Of a stretch of 64,000 nt of DNA, positions 1 to 8,828 are shown in pieces. The notes beneath the pieces are model-generated. The model saw nothing but the letters and a program-made list of their open reading frames with translations. It was not told the origin of the DNA and made no database searches. Made by a program: the position numbers and the translations under genes. Within the stretch, counting starts at the first letter, position 1, and each line of letters starts with the position of its first letter. The DNA lies in the NCBI RefSeq assembly GCF_024171695.1, contig NZ_JAMTCF010000009.1, positions 1-64,000 on the forward strand. The letters are read 5' to 3'. Source of the DNA: Actinosynnema pretiosum (lineage in GTDB: Bacteria > Actinomycetota > Actinomycetes > Mycobacteriales > Pseudonocardiaceae).

Positions 1-327
1 GCACTGGCCCGAGCCTCCGTCGAACTCGACCTGCCCACCCTCGCAGACCAGGGCTATCTCAACGCGGGGCACGGGGTGGTCACCCCGAACCGCACCCCGC
101 GCAAACGCTGGGCCGAACCCGAACTGAATGTGGACCAGAAGACCCACGACCTGCTCCTGCGTGGTCTGAGAGGTCGAGGCGAGCGTGGGTTCGCGCTACT
201 GGTCGGACGGTGGAAGGCGTTGCGCCACACCACCGCCAGCCCACGAAAACTCACCCTCATCGTCGCCGCCGCACTGACCTGCACCCACTACGAACACAAC
301 TGGAACACCGACCAGACACCTCACTGA
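1..327 (+). CDS. IS5-type DDE transposase, C-terminal part (cut by window edge)
   Basis: An open frame runs from base 1 to a TGA at 325-327 and gives 108 residues of the C-terminal end of a DDE transposase. The segment LADQGYLNAGHG followed by LLRGLRGRGERGFALL and RWKALRHTT is typical of the DDE_Tnp_4 (IS5 / HARBI1-like) fold around and after the last catalytic acidic residue. The N-terminal helix-turn-helix and first two catalytic residues lie outside the window. About 9 bp after the stop the sequence switches into a truncated copy of the ~305-bp structured repeat, so the right end of the insertion sequence probably lies at about 328-336. Family assignment is by pattern; whether the element is intact cannot be seen. 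Confidence 0.82.
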   Translation, partial: ALARASVELDLPTLADQGYLNAGHGVVTPNRTPRKRWAEPELNVDQKTHDLLLRGLRGRGERGFALLVGRWKALRHTTASPRKLTLIVAAALTCTHYEHNWNTDQTPH

Positions 328-335
328 GATCACCT

Positions 336-496
336 CACTTGTCAAGACGCCGTATGACACCCCGATCTACCGCACAATGCGGCGGCATCTTGACAAGCGC
401 GCTTAGGCTTCGCCAGGCCAAACGGAGACGAGGGACGCGGGATTGGGGCTGCGTGGGCTCGCTGCGCTCGCCCCGCAGCCCGCGAGTGCGTGAAGC
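336..496 (+). repeat. Structured ~305-bp repeat, copy 1 (left half missing)
   Basis: This segment matches the right half of the elements at 13807-14116 and 31089-31393: the TCAAGACGCCGTATGAC arm, the GCGGCGGCATCTTGAC arm, the GGCCAAACGG... right outer arm (416-436) and the distal GGGCTCGCTGCGCTCGCCC hairpin. The left outer arm and everything 5' of it are absent and are replaced by the transposase gene, as expected if the insertion sequence landed in, or recombined with, an intact copy. Confidence 0.8.
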
Positions 497-585
497 CTGC
501 GGAATGCGTCTGTCTTGCGAATGCGTGTGACCTGTTGATGCGTGAAAGCCGGGAATGCGTGCGTCCCGAAACCGGCGTGCAGGCA

Positions 586-639
586 TGAGCAAGTGCGAGC
601 AATTGCGAGCAGCGTAGGCAGGCGTGAGCAAGTGCGAGC
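586..639 (+). repeat. Short direct repeat in TGCG-rich intergenic DNA
   Basis: The 15-mer TGAGCAAGTGCGAGC occurs at 586-600 and 625-639. The surrounding 490-660 stretch is a run of GTGCG/ATGCG-like words with no convincing gene; it lies between repeat copy 1 and the DUF2530 gene. Confidence 0.6.
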
Positions 640-679
640 GAGTACGTGCCCGTGCGGTGTGTGCGCAGCGTGTTCTTCG

Positions 680-925
680 CTACTGCAACCCGCTCTGCGC
701 CGTCCGCGACCCCCGCCGGGCCGCCGAGCGCTGCCAGGCGAAGATCCCGAACCCGATCCCGCCCAGGGTCCCACCTGCGACGCAGGTCCACACCACCACC
801 GCAGGCGTCCCCATGACCAGTGTCACCACCAACCCCACCAGCCACAACGCGCTCACCACCGCGATCGGGGGCACGGGGTCCGTCAGCCTGGGCGGGAGAG
901 GGGGCGGAGGGGGGAGTTCGGCCAC
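680..925 (-). CDS. DUF2530 family small membrane protein
   Basis: A protein of about 81 residues with a proline-rich start (ELPPPPPLPPRLTDPVPP), two hydrophobic segments (IAVVSALWLVGLVVTLVMG and WTCVAGGTLGGIGFGIF) and a basic tail WQRSAARRGSRTAQ. This arrangement matches the actinobacterial DUF2530 family of two-helix membrane proteins, whose function is unknown. GTG at 925 was chosen because GGGGAGG lies about 13 nt upstream; GTG at 952 is an alternative in frame. It is transcribed divergently from the purine permease at 1066, and MarR and SpoU genes nearby are its usual neighbours in actinobacteria (Rv0879c-Rv0881 in M. tuberculosis). Confidence 0.75.
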   Translation of the reverse strand: MAELPPPPPLPPRLTDPVPPIAVVSALWLVGLVVTLVMGTPAVVVWTCVAGGTLGGIGFGIFAWQRSAARRGSRTAQSGLQ

Positions 926-1065
926 GTCAGGCAGGCTACCTCCCCGAAACACCGATCAGGCAGGCTCCCACCCGCAACCGTCACCCTCGGCAACCTGCCT
1001 CGGGGACGGGGTTGGGCGTCGGAGTGCGCCCGAGCGGTCACACAGGGAACAGGGAGTTGCACGAA

Positions 1066-2505
1066 ATGGGCCTGGACGGCTTCTTCAAAATCACCGAGCG
1101 CGGGTCCACCGTGGGCCGCGAGTTGCGCGGTGGTGTGGTCACCTTCGTCGCGATGGCCTACATCGTGGTCCTCAACCCCCTGATCCTCGGCAGCTTCTCC
1201 GCCGACGACCCGTCCGCGAAGACCGACATCACCGGCGCGATCCTGCCGGTGCCGCAGGTCGCGGCGGTCACCGCGCTGGTCGCGGGCGTCATGACCATCC
1301 TGTTCGGCCTGGTCGCCAACTACCCGTTCGCGCTCGCCGCCGGTCTGGGCATCAACTCGTTCGTGGCGGTCACCCTCGCCCCGCAGATGACCTGGCCCGA
1401 GGCGATGGGCCTGGTCGTGGTCAACGGCATCGTGGTGCTCCTGCTCGTCCTCACCGGGGTGCGCACGGCCGTGTTCAACGCGGTCCCGAACGAGCTGAAG
1501 GCCGCCATCGCGGTCGGCATCGGGCTCTTCATCTGCTTCATCGGCCTGGTCGACGCCGGGTTCGTGCGCCGCATCCCGGACGCCGCGGGCACCACCGTCC
1601 CGGTCGGCCTGGGCATCGGCGGCTCGATCGCGTCCTGGCCCACGCTCGTGTTCGTGGTCGGCCTGCTCGTCACCGGCATCCTGGTCGCCCGCAAGGTCCG
1701 GGGCGCGATCCTGATCGGCGTCCTGTCCACGGCGGTCTTCTCCATCGTCCTCGAAGCCGTCGTCAAGGCCGGTCCGTCGGCGGGCACCAACCCGAAGGGG
1801 TGGAACCTCGGCTACCCGGCCGTGCCGGACAGCTTCTTCAGCCTCCCCGACCTGTCCCTGGTCGGCGAGTTCTCGTTCGGCGCCTGGACCCGCCTGCCCG
1901 CGCTGGCCGCCGCGCTGCTGGTGTTCACGCTCGTGCTCACCGACTTCTTCGACACCGTGGGCACCATGACCGGCCTCGGCAAGGAGGGCGAGCTGATCAA
2001 GGCGGACGGGCAGCTGCCGAACGTCAGCAAGGCGCTGCTGGTCGACGGCGTCGGCGCGGTGGCGGGCGGCGCGGCGTCGTCCTCGTCCAACACGGTGTTC
2101 ATCGAGTCCGCCTCCGGCATCGCCGAGGGCGCCCGCACCGGCCTGGCGAACGTGGTCACCGGCCTGCTGTTCCTGGTCGCGATGTTCTTCACCCCGCTCT
2201 ACGAGGTGATCCCGGTCGAGGCCGCCGCGCCCGCGCTGGTGATCGTCGGCGCGCTGATGGTCGCGCAGGTCAAGGAGATCGACTTCGCCGACTTCTCGGT
2301 GGCGCTGCCCGCGTTCCTGACCATCGTCGTCATGCCGTTCACCTACTCGATCGCCAACGGCATCGGCGCGGGCTTCATCAGCTACGTGCTGCTGCGCGCG
2401 CTGACCGGGCGGGCCCGCAGCGTCCACCCGCTGATGTGGGGCACGGCGGTCGCGTTCGTCGTGTACTTCGGCATCGGCCCGATCCAGGCCCTGATCATGA
2501 ACTGA
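1066..2505 (+). CDS. NCS2 family permease, AzgA type (adenine/guanine/hypoxanthine uptake)
   Basis: 479-residue polytopic membrane protein with the hallmarks of the AzgA branch of nucleobase:cation symporters: the early GLGINSFVA segment, TDFFDTVGTMTGLGKEGE in the middle and SSSSNTVFIESASGIAEGARTGL in the substrate-site helix. Members of this family take up adenine, guanine or hypoxanthine with protons; the exact substrate cannot be read from the sequence. The ATG at 1066 has AGGGAG 7 nt upstream; the longer open frame upstream is not coding and overlaps the divergent DUF2530 gene. A strong hairpin at 2584-2616 ends the transcript, so the gene is probably monocistronic. Confidence 0.92.
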   Translation: MGLDGFFKITERGSTVGRELRGGVVTFVAMAYIVVLNPLILGSFSADDPSAKTDITGAILPVPQVAAVTALVAGVMTILFGLVANYPFALAAGLGINSFVAVTLAPQMTWPEAMGLVVVNGIVVLLLVLTGVRTAVFNAVPNELKAAIAVGIGLFICFIGLVDAGFVRRIPDAAGTTVPVGLGIGGSIASWPTLVFVVGLLVTGILVARKVRGAILIGVLSTAVFSIVLEAVVKAGPSAGTNPKGWNLGYPAVPDSFFSLPDLSLVGEFSFGAWTRLPALAAALLVFTLVLTDFFDTVGTMTGLGKEGELIKADGQLPNVSKALLVDGVGAVAGGAASSSSNTVFIESASGIAEGARTGLANVVTGLLFLVAMFFTPLYEVIPVEAAAPALVIVGALMVAQVKEIDFADFSVALPAFLTIVVMPFTYSIANGIGAGFISYVLLRALTGRARSVHPLMWGTAVAFVVYFGIGPIQALIMN

Positions 2506-2583
2506 CGTCCGACCCAGGCGCTCGACCCGGACGCCTGACCTGGACGTCCGACCCCCGAGCGCGGGGAGAGCGCGAAGCCGAAG

Positions 2584-2616
2584 CGGCCCGCCCGGAGCCA
2601 CCTACCGGGCGGGCCG
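2584..2616 (+). terminator. Hairpin terminator after the purine permease
   Basis: GGCCCGCCCGG and CCGGGCGGGCC form an 11-bp GC stem with a 9-nt loop about 80 bp after the permease stop. There is no T tract, as is common in high-GC actinomycetes. Confidence 0.7.
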
Positions 2617-2714
2617 TGCCGCACCACCGACCTGACCGGCGCGAACACCGTCCACCAGACCGCACGCCCAGCGCTGAATGGGCGATTTCACAGTGAAGGC
2701 CCGAGATCGTGAGG

Positions 2715-2720
2715 TATGCT
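2715..2720 (+). promoter_or_regulatory. -10 box TATGCT of a leaderless MarR transcript
   Basis: TATGCT is followed by six bases and then the GTG chosen as the MarR start (2727), the spacing expected of a leaderless mRNA. The overlapping GCTAACTA is repeated exactly in front of the amidohydrolase start at 41267. Confidence 0.55.
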
Positions 2721-2726
2721 AACTAC

Positions 2727-3155
2727 GTGGCGGAGACCGACGACCATGGGCTGGCGAGCAGGCTGAGGCTCGCCATCATCAGGTTGAACCGGAGGCTCCG
2801 CGCGCAGCGGGTCAACTCCACGATCTCGCTCACCCAGGTGTCCGCGCTCTCCACGCTGCACAAGTGCGGACCGCTGACGCCGGGCGAGCTCGCGGCCAAG
2901 GAGGGCGTCCAGCCCCCGTCGATGACCAGGGTCATCGCCGCGCTGGAGGAGTTCGGCTTCGCCACCCGCAGGCCCCACCCCACGGACGGCCGCCAGGCCA
3001 TCGTGGAGCTGAGCCCCAGCGGGATGCAGTACATCAACGCGGAGGTGTCCGCGCGCGAGGCCTGGCTCGACCAGCACCTCGCGGAGCTGACACCCGAGGA
3101 CAGGGCGGTGCTCTCCAGGGCCGCCGAGATCATCGACAGGATGGCGGGGCAGTAA
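2727..3155 (+). CDS. MarR family transcriptional regulator
   Basis: 142-residue winged-helix protein. The recognition region reads SLTQVSALSTLHKCGPLTPGELAAKEGV, followed by the helix PSMTRVIAALEEFGF and the wing RRPHPTDGRQAIVELS (the DGR wing motif is typical of MarR). GTG at 2727 is preferred to the in-frame GTG at 2709 because the -10 box would lie inside the longer protein and no Shine-Dalgarno sequence is present. It is followed after 4 bp by an MFS exporter and a second MFS gene overlaps that one, so the three form an operon and the regulator probably controls expression of the exporters. Ligand unknown. Confidence 0.88.
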   Translation: MAETDDHGLASRLRLAIIRLNRRLRAQRVNSTISLTQVSALSTLHKCGPLTPGELAAKEGVQPPSMTRVIAALEEFGFATRRPHPTDGRQAIVELSPSGMQYINAEVSAREAWLDQHLAELTPEDRAVLSRAAEIIDRMAGQ

Positions 3156-3159
3156 CGAA

Positions 3160-4545
3160 GTGCCTGCTTATGCGGAGGGCTCGCAGACCGATCGACCCGA
3201 TCGAGACACCGCGCTACCTCCGCCCAAGCGCAAGCGATCAGGCACGTTCAGCTCCCTGAAGGTCCGCAACTACCGGCTCTACGCCTCCGGCCAGGTCGTC
3301 TCGCTGGTCGGGCTGTGGATGCAGCGCGTCGCCCAGGACTGGCTGGTCCTGGAGCTCTCCGGCGGCGACCCGGTCGCGCTCGGCTTCGCCGCCGCCCTCC
3401 AGTTCGCCCCCACCCTGCTGCTGTCGCTGTGGGCGGGCGTGCTCGCCGACCGGCTCGACAAGCGCCGCCTGCTGCTCGTGCTGGAGACCGGACTCGGCCT
3501 GTGCGCGCTCGCGCTCGGCCTGCTGGAGGTCCTCGGCGCCGCCGAGCTGTGGCACGTCTACCTGCTGTGCCTGCTGCTCGGCGCGGTGTCCGCCGTGGAG
3601 ACGCCGGTGCGCCAGTCGTTCGTGGTCGAGATGGTCGGCCGCGACCAGCTCACCAACGCGGTCGCGCTCAACTCCATGACGTTCAACCTGGCCCGCATGG
3701 TCGGACCGGCCGTCGCGGGCGGCCTGATCGTGGTCGTCGGCGGCACCGGCTGGGTGTTCCTGATCAACGCCGCCAGCTTCGTCGCGGTGATCGCGGGCCT
3801 GCTGCTGATGCGCCCCGCCGAGCTGCACCGGGGCGAGCCGGTGCCCAGGGAGCCCGGCCAGCTCCGGGAGGGCCTGCGCTACGTGCGCAAGCGCCCCGAC
3901 CTGGTGATCCTGCTGTTCCTGGTGTTCTTCGTGAGCACGTTCGGGTTGAACTTCTACGTCACCCTCGCCGTGCTGGCCCGCAACACCTTCGGCGGCGACG
4001 CCGACGCGTACGGCCTGCTGTCCACGCTGCTCGCGGTCGGCACCCTCGCGGGAGCCACGCTCGCGGCCAGGCGCAGCACGCGCGGCGCGAAGCCGCAGCC
4101 GGTGCTGCTGGTCGTCGGCGCGCTGGCGTTCGGCGTGCTGGAGATCGTCGCCGGGCTGATGCCCACGCTGTGGCTGGTCGGGCTGGTGCTGATCCCGGTC
4201 GGCGTGGCCATGATGACCTTCACGACCACCGCCAACGCGACCGTGCAGCTGTCCGTCACGCCCGCCATGCGCGGCCGGGTGATGGGGCTCTACATGCTGG
4301 TCTTCCTCGGCGGGAACCCGGTCGGCGGGCCAGTCATGGGCTGGCTGGCCGACCACTTCACCGCCCGCGCGCCGCTCGTGGTCGGCGGCGCGGTGTCGAT
4401 CGTGGCCGCGCTCGTCGGCGCGCTCGTGCTCACCCGCAGGGGCGGGATGCCGCTGCCCGTGGTCCGGCTGTCCCGGCGCAGGGCCAGCCCGGACCAGGCC
4501 GTGCCCGCCACCGCCACGCCCGCCACCACCACCCCCGACGCGTGA
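3160..4545 (+). CDS. MFS transporter (EntS-like exporter), first of a tandem pair
   Basis: 461 residues with about 12 hydrophobic segments. The N-terminal FSSLKVRNYRLYASGQVVSLVG, the WMQRVAQDWLV segment and the loop ADRLDKRRLLL belong to the EntS/MFS_3 group of drug or siderophore exporters. GTG at 3160 starts 4 bp after the MarR stop. The C-terminus has a short Ala/Thr/Pro-rich tail (VPATATPATTTP). The next gene, closely similar over its full length, starts inside its stop codon, which points to a tandem duplication. An iron-box sequence at the end of the second gene makes a link with siderophore export conceivable, but this is inference. Confidence 0.88.
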   Translation: MPAYAEGSQTDRPDRDTALPPPKRKRSGTFSSLKVRNYRLYASGQVVSLVGLWMQRVAQDWLVLELSGGDPVALGFAAALQFAPTLLLSLWAGVLADRLDKRRLLLVLETGLGLCALALGLLEVLGAAELWHVYLLCLLLGAVSAVETPVRQSFVVEMVGRDQLTNAVALNSMTFNLARMVGPAVAGGLIVVVGGTGWVFLINAASFVAVIAGLLLMRPAELHRGEPVPREPGQLREGLRYVRKRPDLVILLFLVFFVSTFGLNFYVTLAVLARNTFGGDADAYGLLSTLLAVGTLAGATLAARRSTRGAKPQPVLLVVGALAFGVLEIVAGLMPTLWLVGLVLIPVGVAMMTFTTTANATVQLSVTPAMRGRVMGLYMLVFLGGNPVGGPVMGWLADHFTARAPLVVGGAVSIVAALVGALVLTRRGGMPLPVVRLSRRRASPDQAVPATATPATTTPDA

Positions 4546-5816
4546 CCGCGACCGGCGCGCCCCCGGCCCCGAGGCGGGCCGGGGCGTTCTCCTCGCTGCG
4601 CTCCCGCAACTACCGGCTCTACGCCTCCGGCCAGCTGGTGTCCCTGGTCGGCCTGTGGATGGAGCGGGTCGCGCAGGACTGGTTGGTGCTCCAGCTGTCC
4701 GGCGGCGACCCGATCGCGCTGGGCGTTGCCACGGCACTGCAGTTCGGCCCGGTGCTGGCGCTGTCCATGTGGGCGGGCGTGCTGGCCGACCGGCTGGACA
4801 AGCGGCTGCTGCTGATCGGCCTCCAGTCCGGCATGGCGGTGCTCGCGCTGGTCCTCGGCCTGGTCGACCTGTCCGGGATCGCCCAGCTGTGGCACGTGTA
4901 CCTGCTGTGCCTGGCGGGCGGGGTGCTGTCCGCCGTTGAGGCCCCGGTGCGGCAGTCGTTCGCGGTGGAGATGGTCGGCCGCGACCAGGTCGCGAACGCG
5001 GTCGCGCTCAACTCGATGACGTTCAACGCCGCCAGGATGATCGGCCCGGCCGTGGCGGGCGGGCTGATCGTGGCGGTCGGCACCGGCTGGATCTTCCTGA
5101 TCCGCGCGGCGAGCTTCGCGGGCGTGCTGGCCGGGCTGGCGCTGATGCGGGCCGCCGAGCTGCACCGGGGCGCGCCGGTGGCCAAGGCCAAGGGGCAGCT
5201 CGCCGAGGGGCTGCGCTACCTGCGGGGCAGGCCGGACCTGGTCGCGGTGATGCTCGTGGTGTTCCTGGTCGGCGTGTTCGGGCTGAACTTCCACGTGTCG
5301 CTCGCGCTGCTGGCCAGCGACACCTTCGACGGCGACGCGGACGCGTACGGGCTGCTCACCACGACCATGGCGGTGGGCACGCTGGCGGGCGCGGCGATGG
5401 CGGCCAGGCGGTCCGCGCCCGGCCCCCGGCTGCTGGTGGGCGGCGCGGCGGCGTTCGGGGTGCTGGAGCTGCTGTCCGGGCTGATGCCGACGATGCTCAC
5501 GGCCGCGCTCGCGCTGATCCCGGTCGGCGCGGCGATGATGACGTTCACGACCACCGCGAACTCCACCGTGCAGCTCGCCGTCGCGCCCGAGATGCGGGGG
5601 CGGGTGATGGGCGTTTACATGACGGTGTTCATGGGGAGCGCGCCGCTGTCCGGGCTGCTCACCGGGTGGGTGGCGGACCGCTTCGACGCCCGCGCGCCGC
5701 TGGTGCTGGGCGGTGCGGTGTCGGTGCTGGCGGCGCTGCTCGGGGCGCTCGTCCTGGCGCGGGCGAACCGGATGGGGGACACCTCTTCCCAAAGCAGTGA
5801 AGTTAGGCTAACCTAA
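4542..5816 (+). CDS. MFS transporter (EntS-like exporter), second of a tandem pair
   Basis: 424-residue paralogue of the preceding transporter: FSSLRSRNYRLYASGQLVSLVG, WMERVAQDWLVLQLSGGDP and MVGRDQVANAVALNSMTFN align almost residue for residue with it. Its GTG overlaps the upstream TGA (GTGA), so translation is coupled. The last codons (SEVRLT) are encoded by a sequence that is also an IdeR/DmdR-type iron box, an unusual overlap of a coding end with a regulatory site. Substrate unknown; the two copies may work as homologous exporters with different specificity. Confidence 0.87.
   Translation: MTATGAPPAPRRAGAFSSLRSRNYRLYASGQLVSLVGLWMERVAQDWLVLQLSGGDPIALGVATALQFGPVLALSMWAGVLADRLDKRLLLIGLQSGMAVLALVLGLVDLSGIAQLWHVYLLCLAGGVLSAVEAPVRQSFAVEMVGRDQVANAVALNSMTFNAARMIGPAVAGGLIVAVGTGWIFLIRAASFAGVLAGLALMRAAELHRGAPVAKAKGQLAEGLRYLRGRPDLVAVMLVVFLVGVFGLNFHVSLALLASDTFDGDADAYGLLTTTMAVGTLAGAAMAARRSAPGPRLLVGGAAAFGVLELLSGLMPTMLTAALALIPVGAAMMTFTTTANSTVQLAVAPEMRGRVMGVYMTVFMGSAPLSGLLTGWVADRFDARAPLVLGGAVSVLAALLGALVLARANRMGDTSSQSSEVRLT
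5798..5816. promoter_or_regulatory. Iron box (IdeR/DmdR-type operator)
   Basis: The 19-bp window TGAAGTTAGGCTAACCTAA matches the actinobacterial iron-box consensus TTAGGTTAGGCTAACCTAA at 17 of 19 positions, with the right 14 bp perfect. It covers the stop codon of the second MFS gene. No protein gene starts just downstream: the next 85 bp run into a terminator hairpin. Confidence 0.6.
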
Positions 5817-5862
5817 GCACGTCGCTTCGTGGTGGGAGCGGCAGTCAGTTCGGGAACAGACG

Positions 5863-5901
5863 AGGCCCCGCACCCCGGTCGTACCACCGGGGGCGGGGCC
5901 T
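5863..5901. terminator. Strong bidirectional hairpin between MFS pair and sod
   Basis: AGGCCCCGC and GCGGGGCCT close a stem extended by CCCCGGT / ACCGGGG with a short loop. It can end transcription of the MFS operon from the left and of the superoxide dismutase gene from the right. Confidence 0.7.
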
Positions 5902-5916
5902 GGTCGTTTCGGTCGT

Positions 5917-5986
5917 GGGGGCTTGTCGGAGCATCCACCACCGAACCCTCAGCGCCGGGGAGCTTGTCGGAGCACCCACCGCTGAA
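5917..5986. repeat. Two direct repeats in the sod 3' untranslated region
   Basis: GCTTGTCGGAGCAYCCACC recurs with a 40-bp offset (5917-5945 and 5957-5986). Both lie between the sod stop codon and its terminator and would be part of the sod mRNA tail. Confidence 0.6.
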
Positions 5987-5999
5987 TCTGCGGGCCTGG

Positions 6000-6629
6000 C
6001 TACCGCGTCGGCAGCAGCAGGCCGTTCTGGCCCGCGCGGGCCGCCTCGAACCGGGCGTTCACGTCGTCCCAGTTCACGATGTTCCAGAGCGCGCCGATGT
6101 AGTCGGCCTTCAGGTTGCGGTACTGGAGGTAGTACGCGTGCTCCCAGATGTCGAACACCAGCAGCGGCGTGGTGGCGATCGACAGGTTGGAGTGGTGGTC
6201 CTTCAGCTGCTGCGTGATCAGCCGCTGCCCCACCGGCTCCCAGGCCAGGATCCCCCAGCCGGAGCCCTGGATGCTGCTCGCGGCGGCGTTCAGCTGCGCG
6301 CGCAGGCCGTCGAACGAGCCGAAGTGCTCGTCGATCGCGGCGGCCAGCTCGCCGGTCGGCTTGTCGCCGCCGTTCGGGCTCAGGTTCTTCCACCACACCT
6401 GGTGCAGCGCGTGCCCGGCCAGGTGGAACGCCAGCGTCGTCTCCAGGCCCACGATCGAGCCGAACGCGCTCCTGTCCCTGGCCTCGTCGATCTGCTCAAG
6501 GGTGTCGTTGGCGCCCTTGACGTACGCGGCGTGGTGCTTGCCGTGGTGCAGCTCGTTGATCTCGCCGATGATCGCCGGCTGCAGGTCGCCGTAGTCGTAG
6601 TCCAGGTCCGGCAACACGTACTGTGCCAT
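6000..6629 (-). CDS. Superoxide dismutase, Fe/Mn type
   Basis: 209 residues, normal length for the Fe/Mn family, cytoplasmic. Metal ligands are visible at H28 ([12 protein letters not shown]), in the [11 protein letters not shown] helix and in the C-terminal [13 protein letters not shown] motif that supplies Asp and His. It converts superoxide to peroxide and oxygen. The metal cannot be assigned with certainty from these motifs. ATG at 6629 follows GAGGAG at a good distance. The promoter region carries a perfect inverted repeat TTGCAAGT-N7-ACTTGCAA just upstream, and the 3' untranslated region has two direct repeats before a hairpin terminator, so regulation at both ends is likely. Confidence 0.93.
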   Translation of the reverse strand: MAQYVLPDLDYDYGDLQPAIIGEINELHHGKHHAAYVKGANDTLEQIDEARDRSAFGSIVGLETTLAFHLAGHALHQVWWKNLSPNGGDKPTGELAAAIDEHFGSFDGLRAQLNAAASSIQGSGWGILAWEPVGQRLITQQLKDHHSNLSIATTPLLVFDIWEHAYYLQYRNLKADYIGALWNIVNWDDVNARFEAARAGQNGLLLPTR

Positions 6630-6641
6630 GCGCGCTCCTCG

Positions 6642-6664
6642 TTGCAAGTCTCTAGTACTTGCAA
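6642..6664 (-). promoter_or_regulatory. Operator-like inverted repeat upstream of sod
   Basis: TTGCAAGT, seven bases, ACTTGCAA: an exact 8-bp inverted repeat 13 bp before the sod start codon. The TTGCAA half-sites are those described for the nickel regulator Nur of Streptomyces, but Nur sites have 5 bp between hexamers and here there are 11, so the protein that binds is uncertain. Confidence 0.6.
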
Positions 6665-6732
6665 CCTACTGGCAATAGGGCGGCGGGGAAACTCGGGTGC
6701 GGATCGTGGGACGGCCTGACAGCATCGGTGGC

Positions 6733-8346
<1,614 letters not shown>

Positions 8347-8350
8347 GGCA

Positions 8351-8761
8351 ATGGGCACCGAGGAGGACTGGCCGGTAGAGCAGACGTGGTCGATGCGCAA
8401 CACGCACTGGCACGCCTACGTCGAGCACACCTCGCTCGACGGCGCCTCACCGCGAGCCGAACGCCTGGAGCGCGCGCCCGAGGAGGTGCTGACCACGCCG
8501 ACCGAGGTCGCCGCCTGGCTGGAGGTCAACCTCCGCAGCGCCACCAAGCCCGAGGAGACCGGGAAGAAGCGCGCCAAGGACGAGCGCGACTTCTCCGACT
8601 CGCACCGGGTGCACGTCTCGCTGGCCTCGCGCGGCGAGTCGATCTACACCGGCGTGAAGGGGATGCTGACCCTCGCGGTCGAGGCGGTCACCCCGGACGA
8701 CTGCCGCAGCTCGCACGACGGGGCCGACGTCGCCCCGCTGAAGTCGGGCCGCCGCCGCTAG
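8351..8761 (+). CDS. Conserved-looking hydrophilic protein of unknown function
   Basis: 136 residues, no membrane segment or signal peptide. It starts 4 bp after the ABC-F stop and is probably cotranscribed. The sequence alternates acidic and basic patches, with THWHAYVEHTSLDG near the N-terminus and SDSHRVHVSLASRGESIYTGVKG in the middle, which suggests a small beta-rich domain. I do not recognise a family. Codon third positions are as GC-rich as in the neighbours, supporting that it is a real gene. Confidence 0.7.
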   Translation: MGTEEDWPVEQTWSMRNTHWHAYVEHTSLDGASPRAERLERAPEEVLTTPTEVAAWLEVNLRSATKPEETGKKRAKDERDFSDSHRVHVSLASRGESIYTGVKGMLTLAVEAVTPDDCRSSHDGADVAPLKSGRRR

Positions 8762-8828
8762 GCGCGACGGCGACCGCGCGACCTGGGGACCTGGGGACAC
8801 CTGGGGACCTTCGGACCCCGCAGGGCGG

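Noticed and set aside
820..1065. N-terminal extension of the purine permease
   Set aside because: The extension overlaps the divergent DUF2530 gene, has no hydrophobic or conserved content, and ATG 1066 has a ribosome binding site.
6642..6664. Canonical Nur box
   Set aside because: Half-sites agree but the spacing is 11 bp rather than 5, so only a general operator call is made.
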